This document shows positions 1 through 10,648 of a stretch of 64,000 nt of DNA, piece after piece; the first letter of the stretch is position 1, and each line of letters begins with the position of its first letter. Both the position numbers and the translations under genes were made by a program. The notes beneath the pieces were generated by a model. The model was not told the DNA's origin, ran no database searches, and was given only the letters and a program-made list of their open reading frames with translations. The DNA comes from Massariosphaeria phaeospora (lineage: Eukaryota > Ascomycota > Dothideomycetes > Pleosporales): contig JAADJZ010000002.1 of the NCBI GenBank assembly GCA_011032825.1, positions 1,426,001 through 1,490,000 of the forward strand, in the 5' to 3' direction.

Positions 1-1135
1 CCCGGTATGCTTCGTCGATGAAGTCAAGCCAGTTGGTACCCATGAGGGCGAGGCAGAAGATTGCGACGTCGACGGAGTTGTGTGGCACGGGGAGGGCGGA
101 AATGTCGGCGACTGTGACGAGAGGTGCGGACGGGCCAGTCGGTTTAGAGAGATCGAACGAGTGGAGGGTTAGGTTTAGAGACTTCAGGTGAGTTTGCAGG
201 CGGAAAGAGAGTGAGGCGGTGCCGCAGCCGAGGTCAGCAATAGTGGTGTGGCCTTTCAAGTCGCGTGGGAGGGGCTTGAGGTCGGGAGTCCCTGCACCAG
301 AGATGGAGTCTGCGGTGATGACTGTACTGGAGTCCTTATCCTTCTGGGCTTTGAGACGTTTGTCCTTCCGGGGATCTTTGGCGCGTATTCTCCCTCGCGT
401 AATGATTGTAGAGACGTAGCCATCGACTGGGTTCTCGGGCCATACTTCGACTTGCTGTGCGAAGCCTCGATGGTAGTCCTCGAACATAGAGGGGTCTTCT
501 TTGAACAGGTCAAGGGATTCTTTGGAGGGTTTGGTGTAGAGCGATTCATTCATATGGCGGAACCGTGCGCTTGCGAGCTTGCTGCGCATAGATCTTTGCA
601 AAGGCGTTAGGCCCTTAGGCTCAGGAAGCAGAGAAACTGAAGGATCTAGACGGGCAATAATAGGTGCGGTAGCCGTGGTATCGGAATCCTGCTTGGGCTC
701 CTTCTTGCGCTTCTTCTTGTCGCGCTTCGATTCCGCGTTTGTGATTGCGCCAGTCTCAACGGTTGACGGCTGGGCACCTGCATCCGTGTCGGCATCCGCA
801 TTTTGTACTTCGGACTTCATCTCATTGCCAATGCCTTCCTGCTTGGGTTTGTTGCCTTTCCTCTTTCGCTTTTTGACCTTCTCCTCCTCCACACTCGCTA
901 CCTTATTTCCCACCCCATCTGGTTCTATAACAGTGCCCTGCACTTCGTCCTTTTGATCTTTGCCTTCGACATACTTCTGCCATGACTCTCCTACGTTCCC
1001 CTCGTCAACCTGCTCTTCCTGTTTCCTCTTCCTCTTCTTGCTTTTCTTGCTCTCTTTAGTCGGATCGAGCGGTTTCGGCTTCTCGACCTGTGCTTTGAGC
1101 GGCGCAGATAGTTTCCAGCCGGGTACTAAAAACAT
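1..1135 (-). CDS. RRP8: 25S rRNA adenine-N1 methyltransferase Rrp8, 3' end cut by the window
   Basis: Nucleolar SAM-dependent enzyme that methylates an adenine N1 in large-subunit rRNA (known for the family). The frame is open from an ATG at 1135 (begins MFLVPGWKLSAPLK) to base 1, so about 378 residues are visible and the C-terminus lies outside. The first ~170 residues are a Lys/Glu-rich linker with nucleolar-type basic runs (KKSKKRKRK, KRDKKKRKK). The Rrp8 methyltransferase core follows: HRGFAQQVEVWPENPVD, motif I VADLGCGTASLSF-like (read as IADLGCGTASLSF), HSFDLSKP, and VTVADISALPVP followed by SVDVAIFCLALMGTNW, which is diagnostic of the family. No intron is seen. It lies tail-to-head with the hypothetical gene at 1477-2094 on the same strand. 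Confidence 0.93.
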   Translation of the reverse strand, partial: MFLVPGWKLSAPLKAQVEKPKPLDPTKESKKSKKRKRKQEEQVDEGNVGESWQKYVEGKDQKDEVQGTVIEPDGVGNKVASVEEEKVKKRKRKGNKPKQEGIGNEMKSEVQNADADTDAGAQPSTVETGAITNAESKRDKKKRKKEPKQDSDTTATAPIIARLDPSVSLLPEPKGLTPLQRSMRSKLASARFRHMNESLYTKPSKESLDLFKEDPSMFEDYHRGFAQQVEVWPENPVDGYVSTIITRGRIRAKDPRKDKRLKAQKDKDSSTVITADSISGAGTPDLKPLPRDLKGHTTIADLGCGTASLSFRLQTHLKSLNLTLHSFDLSKPTGPSAPLVTVADISALPVPHNSVDVAIFCLALMGTNWLDFIDEAYR

Positions 1136-1476
1136 GGTGCTTGTGGAGGGTGTTTTGTTGGGTCGTAAACGCTTCCGACGTTGTTAGCTGCTGGATTGAT
1201 TTTTTTGGACGCGTTAGCGGGGCCGGCGAAAGGTTCCGCCGGGCGTAAAAGTGGGGGTTAGCGTTATCCGAAGTTCGAACAGCCACACAACACTCATTTG
1301 GACCCACTGCAGCAGTGTTCCGCAATGTACTGCGGAAACAGACACTTTCTGCTAAAGTCGTTTACGGAAGTAATCAATTCAGAACCATCAGTATCCATAG
1401 AGCGCAGCTGCGGCCCATCCACGCACTACCACCGTCCATATTCAGACTTGAAGATCTCAGGCACTACGCTCCTGAA
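1136..1476. other. Intergenic, RRP8 promoter side
   Basis: Upstream of RRP8 and downstream of the 1477-2094 gene. I see no convincing gene or RNA. Confidence 0.5.
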
Positions 1477-2094
1477 TCAAGGGACAAAAGAAACACTCTT
1501 CCCCCTCGATCTTGACCTTCCCCGTCGTTCCGCCACCTGGTCCACACCCTCCCGCTCATCATTCAGCACCACCTGCACCCGTCCACTAACCTTCGACTTC
1601 GCCTTCCTCGCATAGTAGCCCTGGACCTCTTCCTCTAGTTCATGGTGGCTAATCTTCGCGTATTCATCGCGTTCCCAAGTCCCTACCAAATACTCCTTCA
1701 GCTCGACCTCCTCGTCGCTAGCCTTGACGTATACTTTGAGCACGCTCATCAACATGACAACTTCGCCCTCTGCGCGGACGCTTTTCGCCAAGTCGAGTGC
1801 GGCGTCGTCGGCTTCCTGTGCAGTGACGAAGTGCCGTTTTAGCATCGTCGTGTTGCTGGGCATGGTGCGATCGGGGTCGAGGTAGAAGAGCGTTAATTGG
1901 ATGCGGAAGCAGGGGTATAGCGGTGGAGGGACAGGAAGTTTTGTTTGTAGGATCGGCGAGGGGAGAAGAAATGGTGGTGGCAGTGGGGGATTTTGCGCAG
2001 TAACTGGGATGATCGGAGAGGGCGAGCCGGCAGTGGATAGAGGGAGGGGAGGGAGTTCGTGGAGGTTCCAATAGGGAGACGGTGCTGGCGTCAT
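1477..2094 (-). CDS. Hypothetical protein, 205 aa
   Basis: I do not recognise this protein. The frame runs from ATG 2094 (MTPAPSPYWNLHELPPLPL) to a stop at 1477 with no intron. Residues 1-70 are Pro-rich and low complexity. Residues ~70-180 look like a folded alpha/beta segment with predicted helix AQEADDAALDLAKSVRAEGE and strand VVMLMSVLKVYV, and the tail is basic and Ser/Arg-rich (GRSRSRGKSVSFVP). The frame stays open 53 codons upstream of this ATG without a better start. An alternative start is MPSNTTMLKRHF, which would drop the Pro-rich part. It reads towards RRP8 on the same strand with a 341-bp gap. Confidence 0.6.
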   Translation of the reverse strand: MTPAPSPYWNLHELPPLPLSTAGSPSPIIPVTAQNPPLPPPFLLPSPILQTKLPVPPPLYPCFRIQLTLFYLDPDRTMPSNTTMLKRHFVTAQEADDAALDLAKSVRAEGEVVMLMSVLKVYVKASDEEVELKEYLVGTWERDEYAKISHHELEEEVQGYYARKAKSKVSGRVQVVLNDEREGVDQVAERRGRSRSRGKSVSFVP

Positions 2095-4213
2095 TATCGA
2101 AGCTGATCGTTGTTTGTAGGTGCGGACGAACACTGACGGATAATGAGATCGACGGTTGCAGAAAAGGCGATATGATGATGACTGAGTGCAGTAGAAGTCA
2201 GTGCAAAGGGTGGGAGCGCAGGCATCAACATCTTCGTCTTTTGTACAGATCATTCATTGAATACCCAGGCAGCAGTTTTGCGGAGGCAAGTTGAGAAGTC
2301 ACAATAGTCCACGTCTGCTGATTCTGCTCAGTGTCTCACTTCCACACGCGACATAGGACCACGACGGCAACATTCAACCTCAATCTTCCCAGTGTATGCG
2401 GCCCACGAAATGGCGACCTTGTTGAAGATTAGCCACAGGTATTGCAGAAGAAGAAAATTGACGACTCCGGCAATGAAGGCTAGTATGCTTACATTCAACT
2501 GATTCTGTCACTACCACCCCTTCAACCATCCGTGGTCACCCTCCGACTACCTGAGCAGGCAAAAAACTCCCCGTCCTATTGCAGCGACCGCATCACAATC
2601 CAGAGTTCCACGTTTTGGTAAAATTGACTATTCAAGACGGAGATTTTACTCATGTCCCGCAGCCAGCTCAACACGCTGTCCACAAACTGCGATCAGGAGG
2701 CGCCCACTTGCACATTCACCGCGCGCCACCCCACATCGCGCCTGCACTCTGCACGGGTCAGTCGCCAACTGCCTGCACCTACGCTGCCTAACGCACGTGC
2801 TTAGCCTCTTCGACAACGCGCGCTTGTGATCCAGTACTTCGAACTCTTTGGCCGTTTCACACTGCACTACGCACTCCCGCCCACAATACCCCTCACCATT
2901 GCCATCACCAAACCTTGCTGTTAGAATGGTCTTCGAACGTTTGCTTGCCTTGCTCCTATCCTTCTGCAGACACGCCAAACCGACACAGCTAGGTTCCCTC
3001 ACGCTTTTTGCTTCCCCAAGACCGCACGTTACGAAGATAGCAGCTACAGTCCCAAATACTAAGTACTGCTAGTAAGTCTGCTCAACCTATTGTCTTAACT
3101 TCTCTCCTAGAACCAACAGCTAACACAAATCCCAGCAGCTACACTACACCCCGAAATACGTTTCTCATCAGCCTAACCCTCATCCCCATCACCCTCTTTA
3201 TACACCCCCCACGCACACAACCACCAGCGCTACCACTATGCACTAGACGTACACGCTGCGCACGCAGCGCTCCGCAACAGTACTTCGCTATCGCGCTGTT
3301 CTATTCTGGTGCGTTGGGGATAGCAAAGGCAAGGTGCTGCCAAAGTAGTAGTGTGTAACAAGAGATAGAGAAGAAGCGGAGGTGGAGGGAGTGAGGAGAT
3401 AAGAGCTTAATTAGGAGTGTAGGAGAAACATTGGGCGTACAAGTGCGAATTTGGAGAGGATACATGTACTAGGTTAGCTTGGGCTTAGTTAAAGTGTACT
3501 TGATAGGCGGGAATTGTAACAGTGTGGATGTTTATACAGCTGCCTAGTCAATAGATTCTCTTGTCTACGACATTGCTTAATATTCATGACAAGGATCTGG
3601 GGTTAGCAGAGCTTACTTAATAGCGCAAATAGACAGACAAAAGACATTTTATATAGCCATGGATGTAGCGATGAGAAGAGATTTGTTTCATGTTTAGCTA
3701 CCTGAGCTCTACGAACAACTCTTACCGCAGGGCAGCTATAAGGAGCGACAACACAAAACGCGCCCGAAGGCGTTGAATGCATAAATGCCCAAAGCGACTC
3801 AAATGCCAGCGAATTTCAAACCCATGAAACCAAGATACTCCATCCTCGTGTACATGTCATGAGAGGCAGGAAATATAACTTTTGCTCCAACAAAAGACTA
3901 GCAACGAAGAGATCACCCAAGACTATAAGAAGCGGCGTGGGTAGGGCAATATGTAATCGGAAGTATTACCAAAAGCGGGACTCGCCAGTGCCGAGAAGGG
4001 GGTATTATAAAGGAAAGGAAAAGGAAAAGGAAAAGGAAAACCAAACCAAACCAAACCGAAAGATCATCACGGGACATAGCTCACGTGGAGCGAGCCTAGT
4101 ACAGGCGTCGCGAGTTGGAGCAAGGAAGCCGTTAGGAAAAGACCAAGGAAAAGACTGCCAGGAACCCAATCTGTGGCAGCAAGGTGCAAAATCATGCCGA
4201 AATTGTCAAGCAC
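2095..4213. other. Intergenic, partly TA-rich
   Basis: No supported gene. From about 3070 to 3700 the sequence becomes TA-rich and full of TAG/CTA/TTAG words and stop codons in all frames, unlike its GC-rich flanks, as decayed repeat or RIP-affected DNA looks in ascomycetes. A purine-rich run of AAAGG/AAAAGG units followed by CCAAA units lies at about 4009-4057. Confidence 0.4.
4009..4057. repeat. Short tandem repeats (AAAAGG)n then (CCAAA)n
   Basis: Direct reading shows about five AAAGG/AAAAGG units passing straight into four CCAAA units. It is a simple microsatellite downstream of the C2H2 gene. Confidence 0.85.
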
Positions 4214-5048
4214 TCATAGACTGCGAAGGACATGGTTGTGTTTCTTTCGTTGGTGTCGCATCAGGTTGTCACGACGCGAGAAGCCGTCGATGTTGTTGCA
4301 GCCAGGGTGAGGGCAGTAGAGGGTGGCTTGCGGCGACGACGACCGTGAATGGGTGCGCTGGTGACGGTTGCGGTCTTTCGGGTACAAGAAGCCCTCGTGG
4401 CATACCTCACACTTGTGAGGCCGCTCAGAACGGTCGAGGTGGGTCTTCAGATGACGTCTGAGAGGCTTAGCACGAGCATGGGTAGAGACAGCAGCTACTG
4501 GAAGACTCACTTTCGATCGCAAGACCGATCGAAGGTTCTCGGGCAGCTAGCAACAGTGCAAGGAAAGCCGCCAGGACTTGGTGGCTGCCGCCTGCCTGGC
4601 AGACGCGGTGACTCCGCTGCAGATGCTGCGAGGCGATCACCCGGATTGTACGTATCCTCGAGGTGGTATATGATTGTGCTCGGCCGAATCGTCGTCGCGT
4701 CCTCGTTTAGTTGTTGGAGGAGGTCCTCACGGAGTGGCTGCCTGCCATTGTAGACCATTGGGTAACTGTGTGCGAGCAGCTCTGGTTCGGGTAGTACATC
4801 GAGGTCGGACAGGGCGTCTCGAGGCCACTGCGGGTGATCGTAGAAGGTACCGGCCGTGAAAGTCGGGGCTCGCCGTGGTGGATTCGTCTACGACTGTTAG
4901 CAGGGTAGTAGGCAGGTGCGAATCAACGTACCAGGACATGTGCGCAGTAGCCAACCGATGCACCGCAGATCTGGCAGACGGCGTCGAGGATGCCGTCTGG
5001 GTCAGAGTAGTATGACTCCACTGGAGCCTGCGCCAGAGTGTGGTCCAT
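4214..5048 (-). CDS. C2H2 zinc-finger protein, three fingers
   Basis: Probable DNA-binding nuclear regulator. Exons (minus): 5048-4932, 4887-4511, 4457-4214, giving 245 aa. Introns are 44 bp (GTACGT...CTAACAGTCGTAG) and 53 bp (GTGAGT...CTCAG), and both junctions restore the frame. The second junction completes finger 1. Fingers near the C-terminus are C-x4-C-x12-H-x3-H (CPRTFDRSCDRKRHLKTH part), C-x2-C-x12-H-x3-H (HKCEVCHEGF...HQRTH) and C-x4-C-x14-H-x4-H (YCPHPGC...HQRKKH). The N-terminal part carries a VCQICG pair and an acidic middle. I chose MDHTLAQ at 5048. An in-frame ATG at 5120 would add a 24-residue hydrophobic leader that does not suit a nuclear protein. Target genes are unknown. 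Confidence 0.8.
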
Positions 5049-7108
5049 TCCGAAACTAGACGCTGTTGCCGGCTCGAGGAGGAGCGTCAGGAGCAGCGTC
5101 ACCACGAGGAGGGTGCGCATGCTAGGTAAGGTTCCTGGTGCCTAAGGCGGATGCGGGGGACAGTGATGAGGGAAGTGAGAGCTGGACAACAGCGAGGAGT
5201 GTAAGGAGAAAGCGGTGGTGGGGGTGTAGGAAGTCTGGTGGACGGTGGTGACGGCGCTCTGGATGTGTCTTAGAAATTGAGAGGGGAGCGGGCGTAGGGT
5301 GCTGGGCGGGCAGAGAGCAGCAGGCGCGGGCGCGCGCTCACGCTCGCTGCGGGAGGCCGCCGCCCAGCGGAGAGCCACTGGGGTGTGGCTGTGAACCTGA
5401 GGCTCTGCGCGCAGTCTTCATCGTGCCGACGGGAACCTGCAGCTGCAATTCTGTCAGTCTCGTGAGTTAGTATCGATGAAAGTGCAATTCGGCAGCCGTG
5501 AGAGAGTGGAAGAGCGGTGGGGAGGTTGGACAGTGCAGTGACAGCCGTCGGAGTGCATTATCCAAGGGATGCGCCAATCTCGCCCGGTTGAGCCAATCGT
5601 GGCCCAGAAGCGATGAGGGGAAATTGCCTTTGTAATCCCTCGTGATCTGGCGGGGGGGGTTGCACTCCTCCTTACGAGTACGGAGTACGAGCCCCATTGC
5701 TCTTGTGCTGGGTGATCAGAAGTGTGAGTCTTCGTGTTTCGGTCTGTTGAGTGGGAGTTGGCCGTGTTGTTGAAGAATCCGGGAGAGCAATTCTCACGTG
5801 GCTGCGCGTACCCGTGTTCACGCGCGTCTGATGGAGAACCATCATCGCAATACTCTCCAGAAAGAAGGGTTGAGTTGCTAGACTCCTCAAAATGCTCCAT
5901 TCTGTTCACGTTAGCAGTATAGGGTTTAGTCCATCGATGGGGGGTCAGAACGAGACGATGGAAGGCAAACTTCTCCGAGCAGAGGCGTGAACGAGAAGAG
6001 AAGCAACTTTGGAAGTCCCACAAAGTCAAAGCAGTGATACCGCTTGAGAGCAGCACAGGAGCGCATCATCTCTCAAAGTCAGGGCGGCACTCGTCACTTA
6101 TACTGCGCGCCTCAGCCTACGGCACAGGAGTCAGAATAAGGCAGCTACGGAATGTGGTAAATTTGGAACATGGCCACGGCTGAGACTGATGAAGTTGCAG
6201 GGCTCAACCTTTTTGATAAACGACAGGCTAACTCCAACGAGTTGATCGCGGACGCCTGCCTTTATCTGCACCATGGATGAGCCGTGGTGCAAGGCTGCAC
6301 AGCCAATCGCTGCATCGCCACGCGCCTGTGCTCGACTCCCTCTCGGCGGCCTCGTAGGCCCCCATACTCCAGTCCGCCCATGAGGCGAGGAAAAAGGTAA
6401 TCTTCCTGCCAGAGTTGTGGGCGCAGGATTGCCTTGCTGTACGCCTGTAAGCTGAGAGACGGTTGTCGTGGACTCTGGCTTGAGGCGTGCTATTGGGATG
6501 TACGCCAGGCTGTGAAATGGCAGCCAGGGGAAGGGACGATGACAAGAAGCGGAGTTAGTATGTATGGCACTCTTGGTTCACGTACAGAAAAAGCAGAGGC
6601 TTCTGTTATGACCCGATCAAAACAGAAGTCGCGGCTTATCGGGGCAGGCTTCAGCATCTCCTGGGCAGTACTCCGTATAGATGATCTTGGTGCAGGGTTT
6701 GCCTTTGCCTTTCCGAGCCTTGGTGTGTCTGACATACCATAATAATGCTTCCAAGTAGTGCTTTTGTATGAAGCAGCTCTGGAGACTGAGTCTGGACATG
6801 CGGGGGGTCAGTAGCTGTGAAGAGGCGCATTGTCTTTACTGCGGTTTCAGAGCATGCTTGAGCAGCGCAATATTTTTAAAGGAGTGAATAGTTTAATCAT
6901 GCCTAAAGAGGTTGAGATGGACAACGCCAGAAACGTGAGAGCGCGAGATCGTGTTTCCGCCGATTTCCGCATCTGGCACTATGTTCGCGCCATCGGAATT
7001 TAGCGCAGCCAAGTGCGTCACCATCTCCAACCCGTCAACGTGGACTCTGACAGCCTGTCGCTCCGCCCAACACAACCTCTCTTTATGATTCTGCGACACT
7101 ACCGCACC
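5049..7108. other. Intergenic between divergent C2H2 and RAD4 genes
   Basis: This is the bidirectional promoter region of the C2H2 gene (minus) and RAD4 (plus). Open frames exist on both strands (for example 5454-6056 minus) but show no family features, codon regularity or splice context that I trust. Confidence 0.45.
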
Positions 7109-10100
7109 ATGCCACCGGTTGTGCCCCGAAAGCGCCTCAAATCAGACTCGCCCGCGCCCGAACCCCCACCGAAACGTGCCGCGCGCCACACTCGCCCTCG
7201 CCGTAGCAAAGACTCGGTGTTCCAGTCGCTCGATGCACCGCCTAATGTGCCCCGAACACTGTCACAAACGAAACAGGCACTCGCAGAGCTGGAGGACGAC
7301 GAAAGCGCGCTTTCTGAGCTAGAGAGTAGCGAGGACGAATTCGAGGATGTGGTGATTAATGGTGCGCAACAGGCAACAAGTTCAAAGTCCAGGGGCAAGA
7401 GAAAGGCACGGGATGTAGAGAGCAGTGAAGAAAGCGAGGTCGAAGAATGGGAAGACGCGCTGGCGTCTGGGCGCAACGTCGAGCCTGTACCGGTCATTTC
7501 CGGCGACATCGAACTCACACTGTCCTCTACGGCCACGCAAACCGCCTTCTCTTCCAAGATAGACGGGAAAACCGGGCCTTCGAAGATCCAGCGCCAGATA
7601 CGGAACGTCACGCATCGCATGCACGTACAGTTCTTGATGTTCCATAACTTGATACGGAACGCCTGGGTTCAGGACGAGCAAGTGCAGAAGATATTGGTCG
7701 AAAATTTGCCAGTCGGCTGCTGGAGGGAAATCGAGCGATACTGGAGAGATGTCGGGATTGAGAATGGGCCTCAGCGAGTGGTCAAGGGCGGATTGTCGAA
7801 GAAGAAGGCTGAAGAGATTCAATCTGCGCCGGTATGGAAGAAGTCTACTCAGAGCGGTGTGAAGGTGTTTGAGAGCCCGGGTAATAAGAAGACATCAAAA
7901 GTTGGACCGTCATCCAAGGTGAAGAGCAAGGAGACACGCAACAGCGACAGGAAGCAGCGGGACTGGGGTGCGTCCTCTGATCGAGTCGAACCAAACACAC
8001 CGAACCTGTCAGCAGGAGATCCATTGCTGCGCCTTCTCAAATATTTGTCAGCATACTGGAAGTCGAAATACAACATCACCGCCCCCTCACTTCGCAAACG
8101 CGGGTACCTGTCTCCTTCTACTCTAGAAGCGGAGATTGGAGCATGGAGAGCCGAGCCATCCGACCCAGACACGTTCGGTGAGAGAGTGGAGAACATAGGG
8201 GCACTCCGTGATATGGCTAGAAACTGCGAAGGGAGTCGGGACGTTGGGCAGCAGCTTTTCACGGCGCTTCTTCGAGGCTTGGGCATAGAGGCGCGAATGG
8301 TCGCGAGTCTGCAGCCTGCAGGGTTTGGATTCAGTCAGAGCGAAGAGGGCAGTCCGAAGGACTTGGAAAAGCTCAAATCAAAGGCGAAAGCTCCGGCTAC
8401 AATTCCCAAACGCCATAATACTGCCCGAGGGTCTAGGAAGGGCGACACCAAAGGCACCCATGAGACCCCCACCCATCTCTCTGACGCTGACTCGAGTGAT
8501 TTAAGTAGCATCATCTCCATCTCGTCCGGGTCAGACGACGATGCCAAAAAAGCGAAGAAGCCGCGCAAAGCTCGCAAGTACGGCGACGAGCTTCCTCACC
8601 CTACGTACTGGACCGAGGCGATATCTCACCTAACCCATACTCCGATCGCCGTATCTGCTCTAACCCGCCCTGTCATCGCAACCTCTGCCATGCCAGACCA
8701 ACTCGTCAACTTCTACTGTCGCGGTGCAGCAGCGGACAAAGCGAAACAAGTATTTGCCTACATCATTGCATTTTCTTCTGACGGATCCGCCAAAGATGTC
8801 ACGACGCGGTACCTGCCAAAACACCAGTGGCCCGGCAAGACGAAGGGATTCCGAATGCCCGTCGAAAAGATACCGATACACAACAAGCGCGGCAAAGTCA
8901 AGCGATGGGAAGAGTGGGACTGGGCCAAATCAGTCATGCGGCCCTACGCGCGATGGTTCCAAAAGCGGCAGCCGTGGGACGGAGTCGAAGATGAAGGCGA
9001 CCTCGTGGCCGCCCAAGCCCCTAAGCCCAAAGCCATGCACGAAGAAGGCGGAAAGGAAACATTGCAAGGCTACAAAACGTCTGCAGAGTATGTTTTGGAA
9101 CGGCACCTGAGGCGCGAGGAGGCCCTGAAACCCGGAGCGAAAGTCGTGCGGCACTTCACGACCGGGAAAGGCGACAACGAGAAGAGCGAAGCCGTATACC
9201 GCAGAAAGGATATCGTGTCGTGCAAGACAGTCGAGTCCTGGCACAAAGAAGGTCGCGCCGTCAACGAGGGCGAGCAGCCCCTGAAGTTCGTGCCCATGCG
9301 CGCCGTGACCGTCACCCGCAAACGCGAGATCGAAGAGCGCGAGCGCGAAGAAGGCGGCAAGGTCAAACAAGGCCTGTACTCCAAGGCCCAGACCGACTGG
9401 ATCATCCCCGACGCCATCGTCGATGGCAAAATCCCGCGCAACGCCTTCGGCAACATCGACGTCTACGTCCCGACCATGGTCCCCAGAGGCGCCGTGCACA
9501 TCCCCCTAAGAGGCACCGTGCGGGTGTGCAAGAAGCTCAACATCAACTTCGCCGAAGCTTGCACGGGCTTCGAGTTCGGGAAACAGCGCGCCGTGCCCGT
9601 GCTCACTGGCGTCGTCGTCGCCGCCGAAAACGAAGATCTCGTTATCGACGCTTGGGAAGCTGATCAGGCGGAGAAGGCAGCCAAAGAGCTTGATAAGAGG
9701 GAGAAGCTGGTGCTGGGCTTGTGGAAGAAGTTCTTCTCGGGCTTGCGCATCGTGCAGCGCATGAAGCTTGAATACGGAGACGAAGTCGCGCTGCCGCAGA
9801 AGAGCAAGGTGGCTGCGGGAGAGAACAAGGAGCAGAAATCTCAGTGGGACACTTTTCACGCGCACGAGGATTTTGAAGGCGGCTTTTTGCGCGAGGAGAC
9901 GCGGCCGGGAGGATTCGTGCAGAGTGAGGATGTGGCACAGGATGATGATCACGATGATGGAGAACGAGATATGGCTGGCGGGTTCTTTGCTGCTGGCCCA
10001 GACGAACCACTCACGAATGACGCCGATCTAACAATCGATCACGGAGACGACGCAGCTCGGGATCGAGTAACGCAGGGCGCTGATAACGCGTATCAAACGC

Positions 10101-10648
10101 CCATCTCGCTGCATTCAGCGCTGCAGAAACAAGATGAAGATCAAGACGAGGATGAAGACGAAGAGCTTGGAGATGCCCCTGACGCCGAAGCCGAATCCAT
10201 CACAGCACCCACGGCGCGCACAAACAAGCAGTCTCGCACACGCGCCTCCACATCTCGTGGTCGTGGACGCGGTCGTGCTACCCGCCCGTCTGCCGGCCGT
10301 CGCAAACCCGTCATCGTCGAAGCCGAACCCGACGAACTATCCGCATCCGACGCCGTCTCCAGCCCCTCACCCTCACCATCCGCCCACCCCAACGTCTCTG
10401 ACTCCGAACCCCTTCGCCCTAAACCCAACCCCCGTAAACGCAAACGCGCCACCCCACCTCCCCGCCCAACCCCCGCGCGAAAATCCGCTCGCCAGAGCGC
10501 CGCGAGCGTGAAAAGCCACTTTTTTGCGCATGGCAGTGAGGAGGAGACGGATGCGACGGTGGGGAGTCCGGAGAAGAAGGGGAGGGGAAGGGGAAGGGGT
10601 AGTGGGAGGTCAAGGGCGAGGGCGAGGGGAAGGGGAAGGGGGGGATAG
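7109..10648 (+). CDS. RAD4: DNA repair protein Rad4/XPC
   Basis: Damage-recognition factor of nucleotide excision repair that binds distorted DNA with Rad23 (family knowledge). It is a single exon of 1,179 aa, starting MPPVVPRKRLKSD at 7109. A frame 32 codons longer has no better ATG context. Residues ~1-150 are a disordered basic/acidic N-terminus. The transglutaminase-like domain is split across ~150-405 (NAWVQDEQVQKILVE, ...GQQLFTALLRGLGIEARMV) and ~495-640 (HPTYWTEAI, KHQWPGKTKGFRMP). The beta-hairpin domains BHD1-3 cover ~645-890 (TSAEYVLERHLRREEALKPG, GLYSKAQTDWIIPDAIVDGK, PRNAFGNIDVYVPTMVPRGA, KLNINFAEACTGFEF). The last ~290 residues are acidic then Arg/Gly-rich (GRGRGRGSGRSRARARGRGR), longer than in yeast Rad4, and probably disordered. 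Confidence 0.95.
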   Translation: MPPVVPRKRLKSDSPAPEPPPKRAARHTRPRRSKDSVFQSLDAPPNVPRTLSQTKQALAELEDDESALSELESSEDEFEDVVINGAQQATSSKSRGKRKARDVESSEESEVEEWEDALASGRNVEPVPVISGDIELTLSSTATQTAFSSKIDGKTGPSKIQRQIRNVTHRMHVQFLMFHNLIRNAWVQDEQVQKILVENLPVGCWREIERYWRDVGIENGPQRVVKGGLSKKKAEEIQSAPVWKKSTQSGVKVFESPGNKKTSKVGPSSKVKSKETRNSDRKQRDWGASSDRVEPNTPNLSAGDPLLRLLKYLSAYWKSKYNITAPSLRKRGYLSPSTLEAEIGAWRAEPSDPDTFGERVENIGALRDMARNCEGSRDVGQQLFTALLRGLGIEARMVASLQPAGFGFSQSEEGSPKDLEKLKSKAKAPATIPKRHNTARGSRKGDTKGTHETPTHLSDADSSDLSSIISISSGSDDDAKKAKKPRKARKYGDELPHPTYWTEAISHLTHTPIAVSALTRPVIATSAMPDQLVNFYCRGAAADKAKQVFAYIIAFSSDGSAKDVTTRYLPKHQWPGKTKGFRMPVEKIPIHNKRGKVKRWEEWDWAKSVMRPYARWFQKRQPWDGVEDEGDLVAAQAPKPKAMHEEGGKETLQGYKTSAEYVLERHLRREEALKPGAKVVRHFTTGKGDNEKSEAVYRRKDIVSCKTVESWHKEGRAVNEGEQPLKFVPMRAVTVTRKREIEEREREEGGKVKQGLYSKAQTDWIIPDAIVDGKIPRNAFGNIDVYVPTMVPRGAVHIPLRGTVRVCKKLNINFAEACTGFEFGKQRAVPVLTGVVVAAENEDLVIDAWEADQAEKAAKELDKREKLVLGLWKKFFSGLRIVQRMKLEYGDEVALPQKSKVAAGENKEQKSQWDTFHAHEDFEGGFLREETRPGGFVQSEDVAQDDDHDDGERDMAGGFFAAGPDEPLTNDADLTIDHGDDAARDRVTQGADNAYQTPISLHSALQKQDEDQDEDEDEELGDAPDAEAESITAPTARTNKQSRTRASTSRGRGRGRATRPSAGRRKPVIVEAEPDELSASDAVSSPSPSPSAHPNVSDSEPLRPKPNPRKRKRATPPPRPTPARKSARQSAASVKSHFFAHGSEEETDATVGSPEKKGRGRGRGSGRSRARARGRGRGG

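Noticed and set aside
3859..4461. 200-codon plus-strand frame overlapping the C2H2 exons
   Set aside because: Antisense shadow of the zinc-finger exon plus a microsatellite (KEKEKEKEN).
5454..6056. 200-codon open frame on the minus strand upstream of the C2H2 gene
   Set aside because: No family features and unlikely composition, and several overlapping frames on both strands are equally open in this GC-rich promoter region.
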